A stretch of 64,000 bases of DNA from Rhodobium gokarnense (GTDB lineage: Bacteria > Pseudomonadota > Alphaproteobacteria > Rhizobiales > Rhodobiaceae). The stretch is taken from the NCBI RefSeq assembly GCF_025961475.1, contig NZ_JAOQNS010000007.1:1-64000 (forward strand). Direction: 5' to 3'. Shown one piece after another: positions 9,084-19,374 of the stretch. The position numbers and the translations under genes were made by a program. The notes under the pieces were generated by a model. The model was not told where the DNA came from, did no database searches, and was given only the letters and a program-made list of their open reading frames with translations. Each line of letters opens with the position of its first letter. The stretch's first letter is position 1.

Positions 9084-9536
9084 ATGGGCGGAAAACTTCA
9101 CGCTGCTGCCGGCGGTCTGGTGCTGGCGATCATCGCGTCTTTCCTGGTGGCAACCGTGGCGGTCGAGCTTTTCGGCAATGCGGCCGCGGTGGCGCGGGTC
9201 AAATGGGCGATCCTGTGGGCGCTCGCCGTGCTGATCCCGTGCCTGGTCGCCGCCGGCGCGAGCGGGACCCGGCTCGGCCGCGGCTGGCGGGGCGGCCTCG
9301 TTGCGCTCAAGAGGCGGCGGATGGCGATCATCGCGCCGGTCGGCCTGTTCGTCCTGGTGCCGGCCGCGGCGTTCCTTGCGGTGAGAGCGGGGGACGGGCG
9401 GCTGGACACCGGGTTCTATGCCGTGCAGGTCGTCGAACTCGTCGCCGGGGCGGTGAATTTCACGCTGCTGGCCATGAACATGCGCGACGGCCTGGCGATC
9501 GTCCGCCGCCGCGCCGTCGGGGCCGCCGCCGGCTGA
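9084..9536 (+). CDS. Four-helix inner-membrane protein of unknown function
   Basis: A 150-residue integral membrane protein with four hydrophobic segments (about residues 7-28, 40-60, 80-102 and 112-132) and an Arg-rich cytoplasmic C-terminus. I do not recognise the family. The start ATG 9084 is set by AAGGAGA seven bases upstream. It is the only gene divergent from marR and shares its operator region, so it is probably the repressor's target. MarR targets are often efflux or stress-response functions, but nothing in the sequence shows transport. Confidence 0.75.
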   Translation: MGGKLHAAAGGLVLAIIASFLVATVAVELFGNAAAVARVKWAILWALAVLIPCLVAAGASGTRLGRGWRGGLVALKRRRMAIIAPVGLFVLVPAAAFLAVRAGDGRLDTGFYAVQVVELVAGAVNFTLLAMNMRDGLAIVRRRAVGAAAG

Positions 9537-9667
9537 TCGCGCCCCTCGCGGTCCGTGTTGATGCGGGGGAAGGCCGCAAACGGCTCCCCCGCATCGGCGT
9601 TCCTGTAAAAATCTATTCCGCGACGGCCGGCAAGACGGCCCGTCCGTTTCTCGCCGTCCCCTTTTGA

Positions 9668-10789
<1,122 letters not shown>

Positions 10790-10817
10790 AGATAGGCTGT
10801 TGGTTTGACAGCGGTTG

Positions 10818-10855
10818 CCGGCAGGCTCACACTCGCTCTTGGTGATGCCTGCCGG
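10818..10855 (+). promoter_or_regulatory. Hairpin just upstream of the coiled-coil gene start
   Basis: CCGGCAGGC (10818-10826) pairs perfectly with GCCTGCCGG (10847-10855) across a 20-nt loop. There is no T-run, so it is a weak terminator candidate for the reductase gene. Its 3' arm runs into the GGAG that serves the GTG start at 10865, so it could also mask that ribosome site. Confidence 0.35.
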
Positions 10856-10864
10856 AGCTTTATC

Positions 10865-11068
10865 GTGGAGCCCGATACGGAAAACCTTGTCCTTGAGCAT
10901 TTGCGCGCGATCCGCGCCACGCAGGATCGTCACAGCGATGACCTGCGCGAGATCAAGGGCAGGCTAGGGCTCCTCGAGGAACAATATGCCGGCCTCAGCC
11001 GGCGTATCGACCGGCTCGACGAGCGTGTTGCGCGCATCGAAAAACGCCTAGACCTTCAGGACGCCTAA
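10865..11068 (+). CDS. Small coiled-coil protein
   Basis: A 67-residue protein that is almost wholly a heptad coiled coil (EHLRAIRATQDRHSDDLREI, then LEEQYAGLSRRIDRLDERV). Similar short proteins are common in Hyphomicrobiales, often beside toxin-like or mobile genes, but no function is established here. GTG 10865 is preferred because GGAG lies about 7 nt upstream and family members begin at this point; a TTG at 10805 would add 20 unlike residues. Confidence 0.65.
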   Translation: MEPDTENLVLEHLRAIRATQDRHSDDLREIKGRLGLLEEQYAGLSRRIDRLDERVARIEKRLDLQDA

Positions 11069-11179
11069 TTACGCGAAAAGACGCTGAACCAACGTCTTTG
11101 TGACCGGCGTCACATACCGGCGCCGCGCCTCCGGCTATCCCTTGGCCATCGATTTCGGCCAACAAGGGAGGCCACCGTC

Positions 11180-11338
11180 ATGTCCGCTCTCAAGCACTTG
11201 CCGTTCTGGCGCACGTCCAGCATGGGGCTGCGCGCCGTCATCGTCGCGCTGATCCTTCTCGGCGCGGTCAGGGCGGGGTTGCAGGAAGACAATCCGTTGT
11301 CTCCCCATCCGCCCGCGCCCGTCGAGCTGTCGAAATGA
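11180..11338 (+). CDS. Small single-pass membrane protein
   Basis: A 52-residue ORF starting with a basic segment (HLPFWRTSS), then a hydrophobic helix (about residues 18-33) and a Pro-rich tail. AAGGGAGG lies 8 nt before the ATG, a strong ribosome site. That site and the sensible membrane topology are the grounds for calling it. No family is recognised. Confidence 0.5.
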   Translation: MSALKHLPFWRTSSMGLRAVIVALILLGAVRAGLQEDNPLSPHPPAPVELSK

Positions 11339-11378
11339 CGGCACATGTCATGTCACTCCCGCTGCCCCGCCCTCTCCC

Positions 11379-11556
11379 CGTCATCCCGGCCGAAGCGCAG
11401 CGGAGAGCCGGGATCCAATGCCCGTCCCGACAGTGTCGCCCGCGTCGGGCCTCGATGTGGTCGATCCCCGGGCGAACGCTTCCTCCTGGCAACCACCGGC
11501 ATACGGCATGGAGAGGGGCAATAGGCCCCGGCTCGGGGCCCGGGGTGACGATGGGA
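11379..11556. repeat. Intergenic REP-like element
   Basis: The gene-free stretch between 11339 and 11647 holds CGTCATCCCGGCCGAAGCG followed by GAGAGCCGGGATCCAAT, a form seen in many alphaproteobacterial intergenic repeats. Near its other end is CCCGGCTCGGGGCCCGGGGT, followed by a GACGATGGGAG that mirrors the first end. The element is flanked by the small membrane protein and the methyltransferase. Only one copy is in the window, so its repeat status rests on resemblance. Confidence 0.5.
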
Positions 11557-11647
11557 GCGGCCGGAGCGGGCAACTGGTGATGCCGGGACGGCAAACCTAT
11601 CTGTTGCGTTAACGGTTCTTCGCAAGAACGGTGGATACTCAAAAGAC

Positions 11648-12271
11648 ATGCTGAATTTCTATCGCCAGAAAATTTCGCCGATGATGGTGCACGCCGTTTG
11701 CGGCGCGCCGCCGCTAATGCGCGAGCGCGAGCAGATGGTGCCGAAGGCCGAGGGCGTGGTCGTGGAAATCGGCATCGGCACCGGCCGGAACCTGCCCTTT
11801 TACGACGAACGCCAGGTGCGCCGGCTGATCGGCGTCAATCCTCCGGACGGGCTCACCGACCTCGTCGACTTCGAGCGCCTGGCGCCGGGGATCGAGGCGG
11901 AGATCGTGCCGGAATCGGCGGAGAACATGTCGCTCGACAGCAACCTCGCCGACACCGTCGTCGTCACCTATACGCTGTGCTCGATCCCGGACGTTGAAAA
12001 GGCCATCGGCGAGATCCGCCGGGTCCTGAAGCCGGGCGGCCGGCTGCTCTTCGTCGAACACGGCCGCGCCGACTGCGAAAAGACCGCGCGCTGGCAGGAC
12101 CGGCTGAACCCCTATTGGGGCCTGATCTCCCAAGGCTGCCACATCAACCGCAACCCGACGGAGCTTTTGACGGCAGGTGGCTTCTCGTTCCAGGAGCAAG
12201 ACCGCTATCCGCTCCGGCGCGTGCCGTCGGTCGTTGGGTTTCACCATGTGGGGGTGGCGGTCGGGAGGTAA
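11648..12271 (+). CDS. Class I SAM-dependent methyltransferase
   Basis: A 207-residue Rossmann methyltransferase. Motif I is EIGIGTGRN (40-48), motif II is near LIGVNPP, and VVTYTLCSIPDVEKAI is the post-motif strand. LKPGGRLLFVEHG is the motif III region common to the UbiE/phospholipid N-methyltransferase-like group. The substrate cannot be told. The N-terminal FYRQKISPMMVHAVCG resembles small membrane-associated methyltransferases acting on lipids or quinones. It ends at a terminator shared with the convergent MFS gene. Confidence 0.85.
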   Translation: MLNFYRQKISPMMVHAVCGAPPLMREREQMVPKAEGVVVEIGIGTGRNLPFYDERQVRRLIGVNPPDGLTDLVDFERLAPGIEAEIVPESAENMSLDSNLADTVVVTYTLCSIPDVEKAIGEIRRVLKPGGRLLFVEHGRADCEKTARWQDRLNPYWGLISQGCHINRNPTELLTAGGFSFQEQDRYPLRRVPSVVGFHHVGVAVGR

Positions 12272-12290
12272 CCGGAACGGTTTGTTGGTA

Positions 12291-12330
12291 AGAAAAAAGC
12301 GCCGGTTTGCCCCGGCGCTTTTTCTTTTTC
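12291..12330. terminator. Bidirectional terminator between convergent genes
   Basis: AGCGCCGG (12298-12305) and CCGGCGCT (12312-12319) form a perfect 8-bp stem with a 6-nt loop. An A-run precedes it and a T-run follows it, so it can end both the methyltransferase transcript (plus) and the MFS transcript (minus). Confidence 0.9.
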
Positions 12331-12331
12331 G

Positions 12332-13561
12332 CTACTCCGCCGCCACGGGCGCCGCTTCCGGATTCGGATGCCACACCAGCTCGCGGCCGGGTTCCGGGTG
12401 CTCCGGGACCATGCGGGCGAGCAGGAGCGAGGTTGCGGCCATTGCCGCGCCGATGAGGAAGACGGCGGCGGGGGAGACGAGCCAGATGAGGCCGAAGGCG
12501 GCAGGGATGACGACGGCGGCGATGTGGTTGATGGTGAAGGCGACGCCCGCCGTCGGCGCGATGTCGCCGGGGTCCGCGATCTTCTGGAAATAGGTCTTCA
12601 TGGCGATCGCCATGGCGAAGAAGGCGTGGTCGATCACATAGAGCCCGGCGGCGATGTAGGGATTGGCGACGAAGGCGTAGGCGACGAAGACCAGGATCAG
12701 GCCGATATATTCCAGCGTCAACGCGCGGCGCTCGCCGACCCGGCCGATGAAGGCGCCGATGCGGTGGGCAAAGAAGATGCTGATGATGCAGTTGATGAGG
12801 AAGAGGGCCGAGATGTCGTGGACGTCGTAGCCGAATTTCTCCACCATCATGAAGCCGGCAAAGACCATAAAGATCTGGCGCCGGGCGCCGCCCATGAAGG
12901 TCAGCGCGTAATAGAGCCAGTAGCGCTTTCTTAGGACGAGGGTCTTCCTCTGCGGCGTTCCTTCGCGGAACTGCGGGTAGGCGAGCCACAGGAAGATGAC
13001 GACGGCGATGGTGGTCAGCCCGGCGATCAGGAAGACGATCTCGAAGGACAGCTCATAGGTGCGCCAGCCGAAGAAGATGAGGCCGTAGGCGGCGAGCTGG
13101 GCGACGGCGGCGACCGACAGGATCTGGCCCATGCGCTGCGGCGCTTCGGCCTTGTCGAGCCATTGCAGCGACAGGGATTGGGCCATGGTCTCGTAATAGT
13201 GAAAGCCGATGGACATCACCATCGTCGTGAAGATCAGGCCCCAGAAGCTTGGCATATAGCCGGTCAGCGCCACGCCGATGCCGAGCATCAGCAGCGAGAC
13301 CAGCGCCAGGGTCTGCTCGCGCATGGCCAGCAGCAGGAAGACGGCGGCGAAGGACAGGAACCCCGGGATCTCGCGGATCGACTGCTGAATGCCGATTTCC
13401 TTGCCGGTGAAGCCGACGACGTCGACGGCGAAGTTGTTGAGCAGCGTCCACCAGGCGGCAAAGGAAAGCTGCATCGCGGCGGCCATCACCATCAGCATGG
13501 CCGCGGGCGAGCGCCAGTCGAGGCGGGAATCCGGGAGGCGGAGCGAAAACAGTCGGGCCAT
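12332..13561 (-). CDS. Major facilitator superfamily transporter
   Basis: A 409-residue protein with 12 predicted membrane helices in two halves, split by a charged central loop (FREGTPQRKTLVLRKRY). The loop between helices 2 and 3 does not carry a clear textbook MFS signature, but overall topology and length fit the superfamily. The substrate is unknown. It is divergent from the AraC-type gene at 13672 with 110 bp between them, the usual layout for a transporter controlled by its neighbour. Confidence 0.85.
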   Translation of the reverse strand: MARLFSLRLPDSRLDWRSPAAMLMVMAAAMQLSFAAWWTLLNNFAVDVVGFTGKEIGIQQSIREIPGFLSFAAVFLLLAMREQTLALVSLLMLGIGVALTGYMPSFWGLIFTTMVMSIGFHYYETMAQSLSLQWLDKAEAPQRMGQILSVAAVAQLAAYGLIFFGWRTYELSFEIVFLIAGLTTIAVVIFLWLAYPQFREGTPQRKTLVLRKRYWLYYALTFMGGARRQIFMVFAGFMMVEKFGYDVHDISALFLINCIISIFFAHRIGAFIGRVGERRALTLEYIGLILVFVAYAFVANPYIAAGLYVIDHAFFAMAIAMKTYFQKIADPGDIAPTAGVAFTINHIAAVVIPAAFGLIWLVSPAAVFLIGAAMAATSLLLARMVPEHPEPGRELVWHPNPEAAPVAAE

Positions 13562-13623
13562 CCATGTCTCCGAACGGGAAATCGAAATCGAGCCTTTTGA
13601 TAATCGTTTTCATGTACGGCGTG

Positions 13624-13633
13624 TTAGCGCTAA
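13624..13633. promoter_or_regulatory. Candidate operator in the MFS/AraC divergent region
   Basis: TTAGCGCTAA is a perfect 10-bp palindrome, set in an AT-rich stretch between the divergent MFS and AraC-family genes. Position and symmetry suggest a regulator site. AraC proteins usually prefer direct repeats, so this is tentative. Confidence 0.3.
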
Positions 13634-13671
13634 AATGACAAAGAGTATCGATAAGGCGACAAAGGCGTAGG

Positions 13672-14451
13672 ATGTCCCAGATTCATCCGGAAATGTATCA
13701 ATCGGCGCCGCACCACCTGCCGCAGCGGGTGGTGGCCTATGCCGCCGATCGGATGGGGGATATCATCAACCCGCGCCACACCCATCCGCGCGGCCAGCTC
13801 CTCCATATCGTTTCGGGGACGCTCGCGGTGGAGACCGACGGCGGCACCTTCGTGGTGCCGGCCGAGCGGGCCGTCTGGATGCCGCCGGGCGTGCCGCACG
13901 GCACCAGGACGCGGGCGCCGACGGCGCTGCGCACCATCTATATCGTTCCGGAAGCGGCCCCGGACCTGCCGGCGGAGCCGACCGTCGTCCGGGTGACGCC
14001 GCTGCTGCGCGAGCTGATCCTGACGCTGATGTCCTGGCCGCGGAACTATGACGAGGCGGGGCCGGAGGGACGGCTCGTCTCCGTCCTTATCGACCAGATC
14101 GCCGTCTCGCCGGTGGCCCCGTTGCACCTGCCGATGCCGCAGAGCGAACGGCTGCGGGCGCTGGCGCGGGAGCTGCGGGAGCATCCGGCCGACCCGCGCG
14201 GGCTCGACGCGCTCGCAGGCGCCGCGGCCGTTTCCGGGCGGACGCTTGAGCGGCGGTTCCGCGACGAGACCGGGCTGACGCTTCGGGCCTGGCGGCGGCA
14301 AGCAAAGCTCTTGAAGGCGCTGGAACTGCTCGCCGACCGGCAACCGGTCGGCCTCATCGCTGAACGGCTCGGCTACGAGACCACCAGCGCCTTCATCGCC
14401 ATGTTCCGCTCCGCCTTCGGCCAGAGCCCGGGGAGATATTTTGAGGGGTGA
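13672..14451 (+). CDS. AraC-family transcriptional regulator with cupin sensor domain
   Basis: A 259-residue protein. The N-terminal cupin includes HTHPRGQLLHIVSGTLAVET and MPPGVPHGTR, which supply the histidine-rich ligand pocket. The C-terminal AraC DNA-binding domain has two helix-turn-helix units (AAAVSGRTLERRFRDETG and AERLGYETTSAFIAMFRSAF) and the closing GQSPGRYF. The cupin-first type with this length resembles NimR-like regulators, which control a divergent MFS exporter. That fits the layout here, but the inducer is not known. Confidence 0.9.
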   Translation: MSQIHPEMYQSAPHHLPQRVVAYAADRMGDIINPRHTHPRGQLLHIVSGTLAVETDGGTFVVPAERAVWMPPGVPHGTRTRAPTALRTIYIVPEAAPDLPAEPTVVRVTPLLRELILTLMSWPRNYDEAGPEGRLVSVLIDQIAVSPVAPLHLPMPQSERLRALARELREHPADPRGLDALAGAAAVSGRTLERRFRDETGLTLRAWRRQAKLLKALELLADRQPVGLIAERLGYETTSAFIAMFRSAFGQSPGRYFEG

Positions 14452-14488
14452 GGGGCGACCGGGCGGCCGCCCCCAATGTCCGTTTGCC

Positions 14489-15583
14489 TCACGCGGGCCT
14501 GAGGCCGGAGCGGGCATGGATCAGGCCCGGCGCCTTGCCGGCGTAGCCGATGACGTAGCGGCTCTTCTTGCCGAGCAGGATATTGACGCCGATGGCGATC
14601 AGGATCGAGGCGGCGAGGATCCCCGTCGTTGCCAGCAGCAGCACCGGCCAGGAGGCATCGAAGCGGATGCCGTTTGCGTCGCGGACGGTATGGATGAGCT
14701 TCAACAGCCCCGGATGAATGAAGAAGATGGCAAAGCTCGTGGAGGCGACGAGCGAGAGCGTCTTCGACGAACGGCCCTCGAAGCGGTGGAGAAGCTGCAA
14801 GAGGAGCAGGCACATGAAGAGCTTCTGGAACAGCATCAGGTCGAGGCCGCCCCAGGCGAACGGCGCCTTGTGGTAGTTGCTGAAATGGCCGGTGGCGATC
14901 TCCGCCACGTCGAAGAAGGCGACGCAAAGGGCCAGGTGCCATTCCTTGCCGGCGAGGCGCGCCCAGACCACTTCCTTGTTCATGGCCACCGTGATGCCGA
15001 ACAGATAGGCCGGCGTGAAGGCGATGAGGTGCTGCACGGGGTTGAGGTTGCCGTGCGAGCGCTGCACCAGCGCGGCGACGAGAACCAGCGCGGCCGTGAT
15101 GGCGATCTGGCGGGCGGTGGACAGGCGGATGAAGGCGATGTGCGCCGGCGCCATCAGGAACACCAGCATGATGAAGGGGATGTACCAGTAGGCGGTCGCA
15201 AAGCCGCCGGTGAGGACGTACTTCACGTAAGGCACGATCCAGGTATCGACGACGCCCGGGCCGGCCGGATTGAAGAAGGCCTTCTGGGGCTCGCCGCTGG
15301 TCATCGACCAGATGATCGGCAGCACGGACAAAATAAGATAGGGCGCGGCAACGTTCTTTAACTTGCCTGTCAGGAAGGTCTTATAGTCATAACGCGCATA
15401 AAAGACATGGTAGAACAGAAAACCGGAAATGAAGACGAAGAGCGTCGTGGCGCCGGAAATCAGGTTGCCGACGAATTTCTCCGGCCATGTCTGAAAGGTC
15501 ATTCCGGCAAACGAGAAACTGTGGCCCATGACAATCAGGATGATTGCGATGGCGCGGAAATTATTGATGGAAGTCAGGTACAT
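14489..15583 (-). CDS. Acyltransferase 3 family membrane protein
   Basis: A 364-residue, roughly ten-helix membrane protein. NNFRAIAIILIVMGHS near the N-terminus carries the conserved R..AI..V..H motif, with the catalytic-type His. Family 3 acyltransferases move acetyl or succinyl groups onto sugars of surface polysaccharides or lipids at the inner membrane. It lies next to a CelD-like acetyltransferase in the same direction, which supports a surface-glycan role. ATG 15583 is used; GTG 15595 is also in frame and neither has a clear ribosome site. The 250 bp upstream holds no gene I can support. Confidence 0.85.
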   Translation of the reverse strand: MYLTSINNFRAIAIILIVMGHSFSFAGMTFQTWPEKFVGNLISGATTLFVFISGFLFYHVFYARYDYKTFLTGKLKNVAAPYLILSVLPIIWSMTSGEPQKAFFNPAGPGVVDTWIVPYVKYVLTGGFATAYWYIPFIMLVFLMAPAHIAFIRLSTARQIAITAALVLVAALVQRSHGNLNPVQHLIAFTPAYLFGITVAMNKEVVWARLAGKEWHLALCVAFFDVAEIATGHFSNYHKAPFAWGGLDLMLFQKLFMCLLLLQLLHRFEGRSSKTLSLVASTSFAIFFIHPGLLKLIHTVRDANGIRFDASWPVLLLATTGILAASILIAIGVNILLGKKSRYVIGYAGKAPGLIHARSGLRPA

Positions 15584-15836
15584 GGCGTATCGCACCGTGA
15601 AAATGGCGGTGCGGTGACGGCCCTCGGGAGCGACGTGTTACAGGCCGTTCGGCAGACTTTCCGGCAGAACCACTGACACCTTCGGCCCGATGCCGCACGG
15701 GGCCGGGCACGCGGAACTCCCGCGCCCTTTCCCTTTCGTCCCAAATCACGTTTTATTTATGGCGACGTAGTATTCGCCGGTGCTTTTTTCTTGGAAGGGT
15801 TCCAGGGCGGCGGTGCGGCGCCGGCCGCGTTTCGGC

Positions 15837-17156
15837 CTATCCGGCGGCGTTTTCGGCCGCGGTTCGGCCGACGAAGCGGGCGAGCAGGTGGCGCAGGGGC
15901 GAGGGCAGGCGGTGGAACGTCGCCTTCATCCGCGGCTCGGCAACGCCGAGCCAGAGCCGGGCATAGAGCCAGCCGCGGGGGGAGCGCGACAGGGCGTAAT
16001 TGGCGACCCGTTCGGTCTCTTCCGCCCAGCCGAGCTTGTAGCGCTGCACCGGCGGCAGGAAGTCGTAGCGCTCGATGCCGTTTTCAAGGCACCAGGAGAG
16101 CGTCTCCTCGGTCTGCAGCTCGCCGGGGCTGACGTCGCCATGGGCGGTGTTGATGGTGCCCATGAAGGCATAGTAGCGGCGTCCGGTGACGAAGCCGGCC
16201 TCGATAGCGGCGATGTCGCCGCCGACATTGAGGACCGAGATGCGGGCGATCGGGGCGTTCGCGGCCGCTTCGATGAGGCCCTTGCGCACCCATTTCTGGG
16301 AAAGGGCGCGGCTAACGAGACCGTTTGCCTCCAGCCAGTCGAGCTTGAAGGCGAGCGCCTGGTGCATCAGGGCGGCGGCACGGGCGCCGGGGCCGACCAC
16401 CTCGAAGCGGATGTCGCCGCGCTCGGCGAGCCGGCGGCGCTTGCGGCGGCGGTCCTTGCGCTTGCGCCCGCGCTGGCGGGCGACGACGGCGTCAAGATCG
16501 GCGCCTTGCGTCAGGTCGACGAAGGGCGCTTCGGAGGTCACCCCGGTGGCGTGGCCGGTACGGGCAAGGAACGGGGCGATCGCCGCGTCCTTGCGGATGT
16601 TGCGGAAGTCGAAGACGTCGGCGCGGCCGCCGATGCCGGCGCTGTCGATGGCGGCCTTCAAGGCATCGTCGCCGGGCACGCCGGCGGCGATCACATCGCC
16701 ATACTGCACGGCGGGACCGGAGAGCCAGCGCGCGACGCGGACGCCGGCATGGGTCTCGATCTCCATCGGCAGGATGAGGAGCGGTTCATCGTCGGCGGCG
16801 CGGCGCACGCAGATGACGTGGAGGCGGTAGTCCGGATGGGCCTTGAGCATGGTCTCGGCCATCGCCCGGCAGAATCCGAAGGACTGGAACGGCGTCAGCG
16901 GGGCTGCGGCCTCACGTTCCAGCGTCTCCCAGGTCTCCTTCAGCGCATCGAGTCCGTCCAGGCTGTCGGCGACGCAGACCCGGAAAAGACCGTTGCGCGA
17001 CGGGGCGCAGGTCTCGCCGTCGCGCCCGCACGAAGCGGCATTTGCCGGGGCGAGCGGCCGCGGCGCCACCGGTTCGGCGGACCGGAACTGCGGCATCTGC
17101 CCGGCGCGGGCGGGGACTGCGGCATAGGCAAGGTCGCAGGGACGGGACACGGACAC
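15837..17156 (-). CDS. CelD/BcsL-like GNAT acetyltransferase
   Basis: A 439-residue cytoplasmic protein. It is a tandem GNAT-fold protein of the kind called CelD/BcsL, found in polysaccharide loci. Supporting features are ETWETLEREAAAPLTPFQSF near residue 75, the basic helix RQRGRKRKDRRRKRRR, and a C-terminal segment with GFVTGRRYYAFMGT and DVSPGELQTEETLSWC. The family is associated with cellulose and other exopolysaccharides. The first 60 residues are Ala/Pro-rich and may not be translated; the GTG start is uncertain. Confidence 0.8.
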   Translation of the reverse strand: MSVSRPCDLAYAAVPARAGQMPQFRSAEPVAPRPLAPANAASCGRDGETCAPSRNGLFRVCVADSLDGLDALKETWETLEREAAAPLTPFQSFGFCRAMAETMLKAHPDYRLHVICVRRAADDEPLLILPMEIETHAGVRVARWLSGPAVQYGDVIAAGVPGDDALKAAIDSAGIGGRADVFDFRNIRKDAAIAPFLARTGHATGVTSEAPFVDLTQGADLDAVVARQRGRKRKDRRRKRRRLAERGDIRFEVVGPGARAAALMHQALAFKLDWLEANGLVSRALSQKWVRKGLIEAAANAPIARISVLNVGGDIAAIEAGFVTGRRYYAFMGTINTAHGDVSPGELQTEETLSWCLENGIERYDFLPPVQRYKLGWAEETERVANYALSRSPRGWLYARLWLGVAEPRMKATFHRLPSPLRHLLARFVGRTAAENAAG

Positions 17157-17375
17157 CTCGTCGTTTTCCCGGATCCGATCCGGATCCGCGGCGTCAGTCG
17201 AAGACGATTACTCAGCAGATAAAATACAGCTTCCGGTCGGGAATTTGAACGCCGACACCCGATTCATCTTCCGTTAGGGTTAATCGGCCGGCGCTTCTGA
17301 AGTTAAACTCCGCAATGACGAAGTCTTCGCTCGGGTGTCGGAAATCATTTCGGTTCGTCAGACCAGAAAAAAGCC

Positions 17376-17546
17376 TTACGAGGCCTGCAGCGCCGCCGTC
17401 CCGAGCACGAAGATGCCGACGATAACGAGGGCGAGGAGCGCCAGTTTCCAGGCATCGCGCCGGTGTTCCAGCCCCGGCCAGCCGAGCGGCCGGATCAACT
17501 GGATCGCGGCGACGGCGGCAAAGAACACCATGATGAGCTTGGTCAC
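17376..17546 (-). CDS. Small two-helix membrane protein downstream of CoxE-like gene
   Basis: A 56-residue ORF from GTG, with GGAG 8 nt upstream. Two hydrophobic helices (about 3-17 and 33-50) are joined by a loop with RPLGWPGLEHRRDAWK. It follows the CoxE-like gene by 13 bp on the same strand, so the two are probably co-transcribed. Similar tiny proteins occur in Hyphomicrobiales, but I know no function for them. Confidence 0.65.
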   Translation of the reverse strand: MTKLIMVFFAAVAAIQLIRPLGWPGLEHRRDAWKLALLALVIVGIFVLGTAALQAS

Positions 17547-17559
17547 GGGCGGGGCTCCA

Positions 17560-18735
17560 TTAGCGAACGAGTTCGCGCATGGCGCCGTCGAGGCCTTCCA
17601 GCGTCAGCGGGAACATGCGGTCCTCGACGATCTCGCGGATCATCTGGATGGAATGGGTGTAGCCCCAGTGCTTTTCCGGCACCGGGTTCAGCCAGACGGT
17701 GCGCGGATAGACCGCGAGCAGGCGTTGCAGCCAGACCGTGCCCGGCTCCTCGTTCCAGTGTTCCACCGAGCCGCCCGGATAGGCGATCTCATAGGGGCTC
17801 ATGGAAGCGTCGCCGACGAAGATGACCTTGTAGTCGGACGGGAACTTGTGCAGCACGTCGAAGGTCGGGACGGTCTCGGCGTGGCGGCGGCGATTGTTCT
17901 GCCAGACCCGCTCGTAGAGGCAGTTGTGGAAATAAAAATACTCCATGGTCTTGAATTCCATCCGCGCGGCGGAGAACAGCTCCTCGCAGAGCCGGATGAA
18001 GGGGTCCATGGAGCCGCCGACGTCGAAGAACAGGAGCACCTTGACGGCGTTGCGCCGCTCCGGGCGCATCTGGATGTCGAGATAGCCGTGGTGGGCGGTC
18101 GACCTGATCGTTCCGTCGAGATCCAGTTCGTCGTGGGCGCCGGTGCGCGCGAAGCGGCGCAGGCGCTTCAGGGCGACCTTGATGTTGCGGGTGCCCAGCT
18201 CGACGCTGTCGTCGAGGTCCTTGAATTCGCGCTTGTCCCAGACCTTGACGGCACGGCGGTGGCGGCTCTCGTCCTGGCCGATGCGGATGCCTTCCGGATT
18301 GTAACCATAGGCGCCGAAAGGGGAGGTGCCGGCGGTGCCGATCCATTTCGAGCCGCCCTGGTGGCGGCCCTTCTGGTCCTTCAGCCGCTCCTTCAGGGTC
18401 TCCATCAGCTTGTCCCAGCCGCCGAGGGCCTCGATCTGGGCCTTTTCCTCTTCGGTCAGGTATTTTTCCGCGAGCTTCCTCAGCCACTCTTCCGGGATCT
18501 CCGCCTTAACGGCGTCGGACATCAGGTCGAGGCCCTTGAAGACGGCGCCGAAGACGCGGTCGAACTTGTCGAGGTTCTTTTCGTCCTTCACCAGGGTAGC
18601 GCGGGAGAGATAGTAGAAATCCTCCACCCGCTTTTCGGCGAGGTCGACGGACAGGGCCTCCATCAGCGTCAGGTATTCGCGCAGGGAGACCGGCAGGCCG
18701 GCGGATTTCAGTTCCTGGAAGAAATTGACGAACAT
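17560..18735 (-). CDS. CoxE-like von Willebrand factor A domain protein
   Basis: A 391-residue protein. The N-terminal half is helical and charged. The C-terminal half is a VWA domain with the metal-site motif DVGGSM (238-243), GGSM replacing the canonical SxS, as is usual in this family. CoxE-type proteins work with a MoxR AAA+ ATPase in metalloenzyme maturation or assembly. The matching ATPase is at 30259-31104, about 12 kb away, instead of adjacent. ATG 18735 starts the conserved MFVNFFQELKSAGLPVSLRE. An upstream in-frame extension to 18855 overlaps the neighbouring gene and is rejected. Confidence 0.88.
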   Translation of the reverse strand: MFVNFFQELKSAGLPVSLREYLTLMEALSVDLAEKRVEDFYYLSRATLVKDEKNLDKFDRVFGAVFKGLDLMSDAVKAEIPEEWLRKLAEKYLTEEEKAQIEALGGWDKLMETLKERLKDQKGRHQGGSKWIGTAGTSPFGAYGYNPEGIRIGQDESRHRRAVKVWDKREFKDLDDSVELGTRNIKVALKRLRRFARTGAHDELDLDGTIRSTAHHGYLDIQMRPERRNAVKVLLFFDVGGSMDPFIRLCEELFSAARMEFKTMEYFYFHNCLYERVWQNNRRRHAETVPTFDVLHKFPSDYKVIFVGDASMSPYEIAYPGGSVEHWNEEPGTVWLQRLLAVYPRTVWLNPVPEKHWGYTHSIQMIREIVEDRMFPLTLEGLDGAMRELVR

Positions 18736-18767
18736 CGGCGCGCGTTTCCCTCGGTCGCGCCTTTGTC

Positions 18768-19259
18768 TTAACGCGGCGGCCGTTCCATGACCAGAGCGGC
18801 AAGGCCGGTCTCCGCCGCAAGGGCTGCCTGGCGGTCGGTCGGCGCAAAGCCGCAATGGGTGAGGAACGACCGGGCGGCGCCGTTGTCAGCCATCACCTCG
18901 GCAACGAGGGGCGTGCCGGCGGTGCGCTCGATCAGCGCGTCCATCATCTTGGCGCCGATGCCGAGGCCCTGGCGGTGCAGCGTCACGTGCAGCCGGTCGA
19001 TGAAAAACCCGCCTTCCACCTTCCGCAAAAATGCCTGGGCGACGATCTCGTCATGGCAGTCACCGACGAGAAAGAGGGTGTCCGGCTCGGCGAGTTGTCG
19101 GGTCAGCGTCTCGTCGGAATGGCGGCGGGAGACGATGGCGTCGAGCTTTTCCGCGGCGACCTTGTCGCCAATCGAGCGGCGCCAGTTCTCGTCCGCCATT
19201 TCCCGGCAGGCGGCAAGGTCCGAGGCGCGTGCGGGGCGAACGACCACATCCTGAACCAT
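18768..19259 (-). CDS. GNAT-family N-acetyltransferase
   Basis: A 163-residue single-domain acetyltransferase. The acetyl-CoA loop is in HVTLHRQGLGIGAKMMDALI (motif A, R/Q-x-x-G-x-G/A), followed by EVMADNGAARSFLTHCGFAP (motif B). The substrate is unknown. It lies 32 bp upstream of the CoxE-like gene on the same strand and may share its transcript. Confidence 0.85.
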   Translation of the reverse strand: MVQDVVVRPARASDLAACREMADENWRRSIGDKVAAEKLDAIVSRRHSDETLTRQLAEPDTLFLVGDCHDEIVAQAFLRKVEGGFFIDRLHVTLHRQGLGIGAKMMDALIERTAGTPLVAEVMADNGAARSFLTHCGFAPTDRQAALAAETGLAALVMERPPR

Positions 19260-19374
19260 GACTCACTCCGTTGCGGCGGGACCGGCGCGGGATCCGGCCG
19301 GCGCCCTCGATCCATCGATCCGCCGCTGTTCAGATTCGAAAACGGACCCTGGGGATTCCGTGGGAAGAATCGAC

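Noticed and set aside
17335-18771. Plus-strand frame of 478 codons opposite the CoxE-like gene
   Set aside because: It is a shadow frame; the minus strand carries a complete VWA protein with a metal-site motif.
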